From Acephala macrosclerotiorum (taxonomy: Eukaryota > Ascomycota > Leotiomycetes > Helotiales > Mollisiaceae): 64,000 bases of DNA. Position numbers and translations under genes: made by a program. Below, in pieces: positions 46,857 through 57,091 of this stretch; the first letter of the stretch is position 1; every line of letters begins with the position of its first letter. The stretch is from contig MU119234.1 in assembly GCA_014904845.1 (NCBI GenBank), forward strand, positions 248,001 through 312,000, in the 5' to 3' direction. The notes below the pieces were generated by a model. That model was not told where the DNA came from. It made no database searches and saw only the letters and a program-made list of their open reading frames with translations.

Positions 46857-47550
46857 TTAGCAAGTGAAGAGAGTTGGTCCTGGTATGGTATATGTCGTCG
46901 CTTGGTACGCATCATATGTGATCCCAGGATCGCTGCTACTGTACCCGCCAGGGATGACCACTTTGCTGGCTGGTCCAGTGCTTGTTCCGCTGCCAGTGAT
47001 TTTTATCTGATGGCAAGAGGGGTAAAATTGGGCTCCAGGATAAGTGTATGCTGCGTGGAGAACAATGATCTCATGGCGGACGATGTATGATCCAGCAGCG
47101 ACGCAGGATGGTATAGGTGATGTCGCTGCCAACTGTCATAAGAGGGGTGTCTCCCCAGACGTTGGTAGTGCCGGTTCGGCCTGCTTCTTGGATCTTGAAC
47201 CAGACAGCACCGCAACCTGTTAGGACTCTAACACTCAATGGTGGGTTTGAAGAGACATACTCAGTGCCTGGAAGATAGGTTGCGCAATTATCATTGCCAC
47301 ATCGAGCCATGTAGGTAATGACAGGACTGACGTGACTACTTGGCCACAATGTCCAGCGTAGACTGACCATACTTCCAGCTGCAACAGGACCTGCGTTCAA
47401 GTTAGCAGGAGAAGATCCAATGATGCCACCTGCAGCATATCCTCCGCACTGGAGATCGATGAGGGTCAGGTCCTGCACAGGTCCATTGCCTTGGATTGGG
47501 CGAAAGATTCGGCTTGAAGTGGGCGACATGTACGGGTCGTGGTATGGTTA
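46857..47550 (-). pseudogene. AA9 lytic polysaccharide monooxygenase, 5'-truncated and frameshifted
   Basis: Reading down from about 47545: YHDPYMSPTSSRIF, NGPVQDLTLIDLQCGG, LNAGPVAAGSMVSLRWTLWP, ARCGNDNCATYLPGTE and GCGAVWFKIQEAGRTG in one frame. After a small indel near 47110 the frame changes to IPSCVAAGSYIVRHEIIVLH and AQFYPSCHQIKITGSG. These are the AA9 landmarks, including the second copper His in the ...LH segment and the axial Tyr in QFYPSC. The signal peptide and N-terminal His are missing, and the sequence ends at an AT-rich block. AA9 enzymes cleave cellulose oxidatively outside the cell; this copy cannot. Confidence 0.78.
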
Positions 47551-47574
47551 GTAGCTCTGTTGAAATTAGACTGC

Positions 47575-48340
47575 ATTATGGGGTCCCATAGGGCGGGTTT
47601 TCAAGTTTTGGAACCGTCCCATGGGACTTTATAAGTTTGAAAATATATTTAAAACCGCTTTGCAAATTTCAAAACTTATAATAAGACTTTATAAATTTTA
47701 TTATTTATAAAAAAAAAATATAAATTTATATTTAAATTATATAAAATATATTAATAAATAATTTTAATTTTAATATATTTTTATATATTAAAATTTTTTC
47801 TTTTTTTAGTTTTCATTTATATTTTAAATCGTAAAAAAATAAAAATAATTTTATTTGAAATTTTAATTTACGAGTTCAATTTTCTCCAAAAAAAATCGTT
47901 TTATTAAAATTAATAAAATTTAAACCTTAAAAAAAATATATATATATTTTATAAAAAATAAACATATTTATTTTTATTAATATATAAAATATATAAAAAA
48001 TTAAAAACGAAATGTTTAAATTTAAATTTTATAGTTTTATATACTTTTTAATAATATTATTATAATATCGTTTTACGTTTTAAAAAATAAATTTTTATAA
48101 AATTATAAAATAAAAAAAATATTCTCGTTTTAAAAATTTCGTAGTTAATATATTACAAAAATGTCGAATATATATTGTATTTGTTTTAATCTTTAAAAAA
48201 AAAAGAAATAAATTTTTTTTATAAAATTTATAATTATAATATTATTATACGTAAAAAATTAATTATTTTATTAAAATAACTCGAAATGTTTTTCTATTAT
48301 ACTTGAAAATAATAATAATAATTTTCTTCGAATGTAACAA
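47575..48340. repeat. AT-rich RIP-like block A
   Basis: About 770 bp of almost pure A/T. The few remaining C and G are mostly in CG context, and CpA is rare. This matches old RIP damage of a repeat. The left edge has GGGTCCCATAGGGCGGG and cuts into the AA9 relic. No coding capacity. Confidence 0.8.
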
Positions 48341-48578
48341 TGATCGAAAAAGTGTTAACCAGCGAGAAATAAGGGGTCTTGGGCAAAAACTTTCCAGAGT
48401 AAGGGAGATCACGTGTAGCTCCCTCATTTTACCTTCCCGAGTTGCTTGAAAACTACTACAACCGATCCATGAACCTAATCACGGTTATTAGCAAACTTTA
48501 TTGCTCTACCAAGGGTAATCATCGCACCTTTCGTATCTCGTCTCCAGCTTCTTGCACTCTAAGCTTGCTTCATGAGCC

Positions 48579-49435
48579 TCAACCTCGGCTATGCCCGTTG
48601 TGAAATCCATGTCCTCGGGCAGGATGAAAGGGATTCGCTTGACGACCTTCTAGCCGAGATAGATGACCACTGATTGGGTCGTTATTATTCAGAAGTTGGA
48701 AGAAAGAGACCAGATCTAGCTTACGAAAGAAGACGATGGTAAAGGAAGCTGTGAAGAAGTTTGCAAAGGACCAATATCCATTGATGAAGACGCCTAGAAG
48801 ATCACGATCAGTGTTCAGATCAACGGAGAGAAGAGGGTGATCTGCCTGTGCTGTATCCGTTTGTAAGCAAGATAAGACTGACTCTAAATAGTGCAATGTA
48901 GTTCGAGTAAGCTATTGTAAGGCAGGTAAGTATTGGTCCGATATTCAAGAACAAGAGGGGTGCTTACGAGTGAAGGGACTTCTAAAAAGCAGAGCCGCAA
49001 GACCAATTCCTTAGACCTTCAAACCCTTGTGAAGGCGCAAGTCGGCCCACTGAAATTATGCCAACCCTCGGCATGCCCACATCTGGGCTGACATTACTCA
49101 CTAACATCAGAATATATCTAGAGACAAGGTCAACTCTACTTCAAATATTGTCGAGGCAGAGACCACTCACGTAATCATAATCGCAGTCGAACCAGGATTA
49201 GTAAACCATCTGAATACGACAGCTGAAGCATTGTTGCATGTCATGAACGCTAAAAAAGCAACAGCAACCGAGAGGATGAGTGCGGGCAAGAGAACGCCAC
49301 TCTTCATGGGTTTGGCGAAGATTTTGGGGACCCGACTACGTTTTGCGAGACTAAAGACTATTCGTGAGGCCTGGAAGAGCAGGCAGTTCGTGCAGCTCCA
49401 TGCACTTGTGGTTCTGGCAAGTGATCAGCGTCGTG
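48579..49435 (-). pseudogene. Amino-acid permease (APC family), C-terminal relic
   Basis: Reading down from about 49420: TSAWSCTNCLLFQASRIVFS, LAKRSRVPKIFAKPMKSGVL, LPALILSVAVAFLAFMTCNN and VFRWFTNPGSTAIMIT. This is the TM8-TM10 region of yeast-type amino-acid permeases (AWSxxNxxL..SR..YxLA..RxxPKIF). Further down, after decayed sequence, VFINGYWSFANFFTASFTIV and FFRKLDL match TM11-TM12. The N-terminal half is missing, the middle is degraded, and the ORF that carries TM11-12 reads on as unrelated sequence. Confidence 0.7.
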
Positions 49436-49440
49436 CACGA

Positions 49441-50480
49441 TGAAGGGGGCACGCGGTAAGCTATGACTTAAACGACGGCATTACACTGATCTGGCATGAT
49501 GTGAAGGTCGCGCGACTCGCTGATCGAGGGGAAAAGATTGTCCACAGTCCAGAAATTGCCCGCCGCTACCGATGCAGCGCGGGAGATTTGCCAGGACTTT
49601 GCGAGTTTCTTTCAAGCAGGTATCCGTAGGTGTATTAAGTTGAAAGATCAGCAATGGATAAGGAGCGCTGGTATGGCAAGGGCTCGATTGCGAAGATTGA
49701 GATCCCGCACTGGTGCACCTCATGATCTGACAAAAGGGAATCCAACCAACGTTGTGAGATTGATTTGGCCAGCCGACATCAGCATACCCGTCAAGCAAGA
49801 CGACTGTCAGTATCGATTCGCAGCAATGATGCTTGACGTTGGTGAAAAACAGAGGATCAAGGATAATTTAGCAAAGAAGTTGGCGGATTTGCATCTAGGA
49901 AATGTGACGCATTGTGCCTCGCGACTACAAAGACCACCCGACAGGCTCCTGACAAGGCCCAAAGTCGAGAGTCCGATATGAAGAAACACCATAGCTATCA
50001 GTATTCCATGATGAGTTCCACTAGTCGACCTAAACTATAGGGCTGGAGGACGACTTCGATGTCGCACCGCACGAGCCTGGAATCGATACCCAAAGGTGTG
50101 TTCGTCTCAGTAGTTCTGCATGCTTCATGCTGTCTGAGTCGGACTAAGTACAGAGGAGCCCGTTGCGCTCACAACCTCGACAACCAGGTCGCTCCTCACC
50201 GCATTTCTTCCGTTGAAGCCAGCATCCCATTCACCCAGTCTTGGAACGTATTGTCTTCGGTGAAGACATGATCTACGGGAAGGTGTTTGCATGAATGGGG
50301 AGAACGGTTTTGTTCGAAATGGATCATCGGGTTGCTTCACGTGCTTCTTCCCTTATCAAGCGCAGTGTAGGGGCTTTTAGTCTTCAAGTACTTGGATATT
50401 CCCGTCTTGGCCGTTGGGAATTTGAAGAGCTTCAAATCAAACTCGACTTCGATACTTGAGACATCGATACAGTATCGATA
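49441..50480 (+). other. Unrecognised ORFs next to AT-rich block
   Basis: Two overlapping plus-strand frames, 49470-49630 (DGITLIWHDVKVARLADRGE) and 49538-49981 (QWIRSAGMARARLRRLRSRT and IKDNLAKKLADLHLGNVTHC), look protein-like but I know no family, and they would need a frameshift to join. They may be another relic. The remainder up to block B is featureless. Confidence 0.2.
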
Positions 50481-52876
50481 TTGAGTAGTATTAATCAAGT
50501 ATTACAAATATCAATACGTATCGATAAAAAATCGATTTTTACATCGTTTTTTTATTTCGCACTTTACAATTCTTTTTTTCTTTATTTTTCCCTTTTCGTA
50601 CGACGATTTTATTTGAATTATATTTTTAAAATATTTTCTTTATTTAAGTTAAACTCTTTTTTTATAATTTTTACTTTAATAAAATTAATTACAATTATTT
50701 CAAATTATAATACGAAATAAAAGATTTTCGCTTGAAAATACTATTATTATTCGATTAAAAAAGAAAATCAAATTTATTTTTATTATATTTATTATATTAA
50801 TTCAACGAAAAGTTTATTATATAATACTACTATAATAAAAAATATAAAAAAGTACTTAAAAAACTATTATTAAATTATTATTAAAAAAACTTTAAACAAA
50901 AATCAAATAACGATTAATAAACAATTAAAATAATACTATTAATAAACTAATAAAATTAATAAAAAAAAAAGGTTTAATGTTGAGATTTTAAAGACTTATT
51001 TTAGTGTATCGGTTTTTATTAAAATTTTAAATACTCTTATTATCGTACGAAATTTATTTTTTTATCTCATTAAATAATTAAAGTTTTATATCTTTTATCA
51101 AATACTAAATCGAATTTTCAAAAATAAAATTACAATCATTTATTTAAAAATTATTAATTTAATCAAAAAAATTTGAAAAAAACACTAAAATGTCGTACGA
51201 ATACTTTAAATAATATTTTTATATATTTATATTTTTTTTAATATTTAAATTTCTTTAAATCGCTAATTTTTATTAGTAATATATACTTATTTTACTACGT
51301 ACGATTAAAAAAAGTAAAAAACTTTTTCGTTTTAAAAAAAGTTTTTAATTATAATTTAAAAATTTAATTTATTATTTTTTAATTAATTTTTAAAAATTAT
51401 AATATTGTACAAAAATAATATTTCTATAAATAACGTTTTTTATCGATTAATTTAAAAAAAACTAAAAAATACGTTTAATTTAATTTAAAAAACAAAATAT
51501 TAATATATTTATTGTTTTAAATATATTATTAATTTTATTATATAAATTCTTTTATTTACGAGTATAATTAATTTAAATAATTTTAAATCGTATAATTAAT
51601 AAAAAAAAAATTGAAATTTTTAATATAATAAAAATAATAAAAATTGAATTTAAATTTATAAATTTATTTAATTAAATATATAATATTGTAATCTATATTC
51701 GTAAATCGATTAAAAAAATAGAAAACTTTTATACGTTTATAAAAAAATTAATTCTAATAAATAATCGTACGAAGTAAAATAATTAATATTAAATATTTTT
51801 TAATTATTTAATTTATAATTCGTAGTAAAAAAATATTATTAAAATTACAAAAAAAAATTTAAAAAAAATATTTTAATTTTATTTTTTTTATAATAAATAT
51901 TTTAATTAAATATTTTTAAAAAAAAAATAAAATTTTTTTTTTCTCGTATAATTAAATTAATTTTTATATAATAAATTAAATATAAAAAAAATAAAAATAA
52001 AAAAAATAAAATTTTTTTTTATCGAATTAAAATAATATATAAAATTTTTAATAATTACTATATAAAAATTAATATATTTTCGATTTATATTACTATATTA
52101 ATTTTAAATTTTTATAATTATATAAAATATATTAAAATATATTAATCAAAAAAATAATTAAAATCGATTTTAATTAAAATTAAAAAGTTTTAAAAAAATA
52201 TAAAAAAAAAATTATAATTTTATTTATTTTCTCGATTTTTTCGTACGATAATTCGTTTTATAAACTACTAAAATTTGATATTTTTAATCGAATTATTTTA
52301 TTTTTTCGAGTAATCGTTTAATTCGCAAATAAAAACGAGTATAAAAATTATAATTCATTTGAATTGTACGATTTTAATAAAAAAAAAATTTCGCTTAATA
52401 ATATTAAAATACGTAAAAATAATATTAATTAAAATTTTTATTTATAATTATTAATATTTTTTTAATTTTATTAATAAGTAATAAACTAAAAAAAGTATTT
52501 TCAAAAGCTCGTCGTACAATAAATTGAAATAAAAAGCAAATAAAATTGAAAACGATTAAAATACAAAAATATTTAAAGTATTAAAAAAAAAGTAAAATTC
52601 TAAATATTTTCTTTTAAAATTAATTTGTTTAAAAGTAATAAACGTAATAAAAGTAATAGTAGTAATCGTACGAAAAGAAAATGCTTTATATAACGTAGTA
52701 TCGTAAGAAAAACTTCTCGTAAAAATAATAGAGTTTATTTTAAGAAAAAAAGAAAAATATATTATGTAATAAGCTCACTAAGAATCGATATTTTATCGAT
52801 AATACTAATATCTTACGATTCTAGTATTAATATCGTATCGATACCGGAAATTAGGTATTACAGTCGAGCCTGCTTC
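50481..52876. repeat. AT-rich RIP-like block B (2.4 kb)
   Basis: Almost entirely A/T with residual CG (many TCGTACGA-like words) and few CpA, a typical RIP product. The right end has ATCGATACC and GGTATTACAGTCGAGCCTGCT (52854-52874). The last motif recurs with three mismatches at the right end of block C (60851-60871), suggesting the same repeat family. No gene can be read. Confidence 0.8.
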
Positions 52877-53552
52877 AAATAGTATAGAGGATTGACCAAC
52901 AGTATCGACAAGGTCTTTTTCTTGATTTTCAGAACGAGAAAATGCAGTACTGGCAATGGCAGCAGAAAAAGATGGATACACCAGGCCAGACAAGCTATAC
53001 ATGTTGCCGAAAGTTCATGAAGATTTCTGTTCTCTGCTTGTTGGAGGTAAAATTTATCGATGATCCTTCGTAGTTGGCAACAATTCGTATCACCAGTTTG
53101 GAAGTATATCGATGTTCTGAGGGTAAGAGAAGGATCCGTGATTGTTCGTGTTGGAGTGAAGAGAAAAGAGGCGTGTAATTAGAGGTGTGCAAGTGTCATC
53201 GGACATTGAATAAAGCAAAGAGCTAGGGACTTTAGCGGGCAAGCGTTGTAATTCGTGTCAGGCAGTCAGGCACTATTCAGCCTTGTCAGCATCAACAATA
53301 TCTGCGTCTTCTACGTCGTGCCGTATACGATAATATTAACCACCGTGGTTGGGGCAATAAGCACGAAGATGTCTATCAGGGTTATAGGCCTAGCGCTTGC
53401 TGTCTGCTATCAACTTGAAGATGGATAGAAGCGCACGGACGACGGGTTTTGGAATGCTTCCCTACATATACCCAATGAGACCGATAACTTGAATGAATCA
53501 AGTATTTACTACACATCTGCCGACCATCTCGAGAATGGCATCACCAACAACA
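52877..53552. other. Spacer between block B and FMO relic
   Basis: No recognised gene; it may hold the old promoter of the monooxygenase. Confidence 0.35.
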
Positions 53553-54355
53553 ATGCCAAAGCGCGTCGTGATCATTTAGGGTAGAATGGGCAGCACTCGT
53601 CGCTGCGAAGACATATCTTGGAAATCGACCCCAGTGTCCATCTCGTGATATTCGGCTCGGAACGACACTTGGGAGGAGTATGGAACAAAGGCCACTTCTT
53701 CCCAGGTTTCATCGCAGACTCAGCCGTCGATATGTTTGACCTCTCCGATCTGGCTATGCGAGACGTTATAGGATTGAAAGATTAGATAAATCTTCTAGGC
53801 GACCAAGTCTACGAATATCTGAAGGCATATACGGAGGAGTTCTCGTTGGTGGAGCGATTGAGACTCGGTACGAAAGTGTCGCGTGTCTCGAGACATCTGA
53901 ATGAGAAAGCTTGGGTCGTTGGGATTGAGGATTCTGGGGAAGTCTTGCATTCGACAAGGCCATTGTTGAGTCCGGCTTGGTCTCGAAACCAAGATGGCGG
54001 GATCTGCCAGTGTTGGACTTGGAGGACATGGGTATGCGCTCGAAAGATATTGTCCAACACTATCAAGAATTGGAAAGGCTAATCGTCTGACAGTCTACGG
54101 TGGCTGTGCATCAGCAGTCGATGCCATTATCCTCTGCATCGATTCTGAAAGAAACTGGATTGGATCATCCGTGACGCCGGTAATAGTCCTGGTATGATTG
54201 CGCAGATGGGGACATTACTTGGCACACACGGCGGTAGACTTGCGGGAAGCTGGAAGAATATCCTGACTCCTTCAACTTTTCAATTGACAAATTCTGGCAC
54301 AGATTCCTGCACAAAGTTACTGGCCAACTCTCGAGTTGAAAAGCCAGCAGAATGA
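53553..54355 (+). pseudogene. Flavin-containing monooxygenase-like gene, multiply broken
   Basis: The ATG at 53553 begins MPKRVVII-stop, where the GxGxxG motif should be. Frameshifts then give EWAALVAAKTYLGNRP, EIDPSVHLVIFGSERHLGGV, WNKGHFFPGFIADSAVDMFD, VIGLKD-stop-INLLGDQVYEYLK, RLRLGTKVSRVSRHLNEKAW, FDKAIVESGLVSKPRW, VYGGCASAVDAIILCID, WIIRDAGNSPGMIAQMGTLL and GTHGGRLAGSWKNIL. This order matches fungal FAD/NADP monooxygenases; SGLVSKPRW and YGGCASAVDA are the typical mid-protein motifs. One stop stands for Trp (TGG to TAG), a CpA-type change. At least four frame changes occur. The gene has lost its second half. Confidence 0.7.
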
Positions 54356-54522
54356 GAATGTAAATCCACGAAGTGAAAATTTATATACTATTAAATGTTG
54401 TATGTGCCATCCCATCCGACCCAATAGTATCGTCAAAACTAAAATCCGGTAAGGGGAGATCTCTAAAACGCCATCGCAATGCCCATCACCGCCCACACAC
54501 CAGCTCTCGCCATGTTCCCTTT

Positions 54523-55890
54523 TCAAATCTTTCTGAACACACCCTTTCCCCTCGTATGCTTAACCCAAATCGCCGCCACCGCTCCTGCAAGAACCACCAC
54601 AGCGCTGAAAATCGCAACTTGATCGTACCCACCATACTGCTTGATGATCGCACCATCGATTGGAGGACTGATAAGAGCTGCAATACTCGTGACCGCCATC
54701 CCCATCCCCATATACGTCCCAATATTCCTGGGATCTTGCGGAATCTGTGCCAAACACGTACTCATACCTGACACGATCGCGCCAGAAGAGAACCCGTACA
54801 GAGCAGAGAAGACGATGATTCCTGCATTGGAGTTGATGGCTTGCATACACAGGATCAAAATACCAGACGCGAAAGCAGCAGTAGCAAACGCATCCAATCG
54901 TCCGAGTTTATCACCCAAGACACCAGGAATTACTCGTCCGGAGAAAGAAGCGCCGTTGAGGATCGAGACAACGTATGATGCGAGCTGAGTGCTCATCCCC
55001 ATTGCGATGGCAAAGGATGGAAGGTAGAAGAACGGCATGAACACTCCCATCACTGTCAAGAAACTGGCACCAAGCAAGCTCACATACGTGATCTCCTTAA
55101 ACGCAGAAGGCAAGAAGAACGACGAAACCCTTGGAGGAAGTCTCGCACGAATAGCAAAGCAAGCTGGTCCGAGGAGAGCAAGCATGATAAAGCCGAGGAT
55201 ACGAATCGACCATCCAAACCCCAGAGATTTGTTGTACACCATTTTCGACAACGCTATAGGGAAGATCACCCCGCCGAGAGAGGAACCAGCGACTGCAAGT
55301 CCTAGTGCGACCCCGCGTTTCTTTTGGAAGTATTGGCCTGTCGCTGCCATGGCGGGGGCCATGCTCATGCCCATGCTAATGCCGCCGAGGACGCCTTGGG
55401 CGAGCATGAATTGATAGTATTCCTTGCAGAGGGAGGTCATCATTACTGACAAGACGTAAACGATTGCTGCAGGCCAGATGACCTTGGCGCCAAATCTGTC
55501 GAAGAGAGGACCACCGAAACAGTTTCCGCCGAAGAGGAAGAAAATTTAGAGAGAGCCGATCCAGGATATGGTTGAGGGGGACTCGTGACTGAGCTGATGG
55601 GTTTGGTAGTACTCTTGGTATACACTGGATATCATTAGTGTTGAGACTTCAAGGTGGAGGTGAAAAAGGTCATACCCGAAGGCATTGGAATATCCAAATG
55701 TGCAGAACAGCACACCAGCTGCACCGACTGCCACAGACCAAGCTCTTAGACCTCCATCTGGAAAGTTCATAGCCACTTGAGTCAGAGATTTCTCAATTGG
55801 GGCATCCAGTGAAGCCTCAATATCACTGTCTCGAGGGTTCATCTTGATACCTCCCTCTGGCGAGGTCTCTTTCACGGAGTTGGGATCCAT
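54523..55890 (-). pseudogene. Monocarboxylate-type MFS transporter with one in-frame TAA
   Basis: Exon 1 55890-55676 (MDPNSVKETSPEGGIKMNPR; DGGLRAWSVAVGAAGVLF is the MCT signature) joins exon 2 at 55624 through a 51-nt GT-AG intron. The frame then runs VYQEYYQTHQLSHESPSTIS, WIGSL-stop-IFFLFGGNCFGGPLF, DRFGAKVIWPAAIVYVLS and on through eight further membrane segments to TGA at 54523. Length without the stop would be 438 codons, normal for fungal MCT/MCH proteins. The TAA at 55546-55548 stands where the family has Gln (SLQIFF), so CAA to TAA, a C-to-T change at CpA. The rest of the protein is intact, so the loss is very recent, or a sequencing error. Confidence 0.8.
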
Positions 55891-57091
55891 TGTTTTGGGT
55901 TGTGTGCGGGAATATGGCGAGGATTCCAGGTTAAGGCCAAGATGATATGTTGGCGAGAACACAAGGTCGTGGCAGAGGTGTTGAGTAAAGATTACACAGA
56001 AAAATTAGGCTGAACAGGTATATCCTCTGTGGATATCCCTGCACGTGACTCTCGCTAAGAATGGTAAAAATTATGTACGGAAGGGGGTAGCAGGAAGTGG
56101 GGAGCACCCCCCTTGTCGAGCGGTGAGATTAGAGAAGGTCAGACTGAGAAAAGGAGCACAGGCTCATTGGTAGAGCATGTAATTTATACCTAATTTGGCT
56201 ATCTTGGCATGGCAGAAACCAGGGGGGTGCTCTTCACTTCCTGCTATCCCCTTTCGTACTTTTTGAACAAAAATTAAAGCAGCCTGTGTGAATGAAGACG
56301 AACAGTCTTTCCACCATGTCCAGTGGATATACACCAGAACCCTATCTTGGAGCAGTGAGCTTTTCAGTCACGCCGCGCACTTCATCGTCGGTCTCGCACC
56401 ATGCTTGAAAGCGAGATCACTCTTATGTCCGTGAAAAAACTCGGCAAATTCATTTTTTCGGCTTTTTCGTCAGCATGGCCAAAGATCTCCCCGAAATCTT
56501 ATCAGATCTTCCACATAAGCTAGCTACGCCGCTGATCTAATGACCTTCGTGACTCAGAGCTTTCTTGTCCTGGAAACATATGAACATTTTCTCACTCCTC
56601 TTGACGCATTCGCCGATTTCGCTTGGAGATTGCGGAACCCCTTTCTTCACTCTGGGTGCCTCAGGTGCTAACTCTTGGCCACTAGTTAAACTCCGTACCT
56701 CACTCCGTATGTGCCAAGCCAGCCGCTTATGATCTAGCCCCAACCATTCCACAGGCGCCTAATAATTCAACCTCACCCCTGACCGTTACGACCAGGCAAG
56801 CCACGGTAGAGCCACATCACATCAACATCTGCAGGTTCTGCCATTTTGTATAACGGACTTAAGCCCGCGACCCGGAGCCGAGACCGTAAAGGAGTTTTAG
56901 AAGGCCACGACCTCAGCTGGCTACCTACCCGCATCAAATCTTTTCAGCCTTCTGAATCTCCCAGCCCTTCCTGAACTTCCCCGGCTAACATTATCCTAGT
57001 GTGGATGAAGACTGGCGGTTGATACCATCACCCTAATCTAACTTAGCCTCCTCGAATGTTCTGTCCAGGCTGGGACAATTAAACTACCAAG
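55891..57091. other. Divergent promoter with MITE
   Basis: The region between the MCT transporter (minus) and the Zn2Cys6 regulator (plus). It contains the MITE at 56075-56259 and is otherwise free of recognisable genes. Confidence 0.5.
56075..56259. mobile_element. MITE with 40-bp inverted ends
   Basis: The left arm (GTACGGAAGGGGGTAGCAGG, continuing through a run of Cs) and the right arm (inverse, ending TGCTATCCCCTTTCGTAC) pair over about 40 bases with few mismatches. The element is 185 bp and cannot code for a transposase. An internal stretch AGGCTCATTGGTAGAGC faintly recalls a tRNA, but no full cloverleaf follows. No clear target duplication is seen. Confidence 0.75.

Noticed and set aside
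56150..56200. tRNA-like stretch AGGCTCATTGGTAGAGC
   Set aside because: No T-arm consensus or acceptor pairing follows; it lies inside a MITE.
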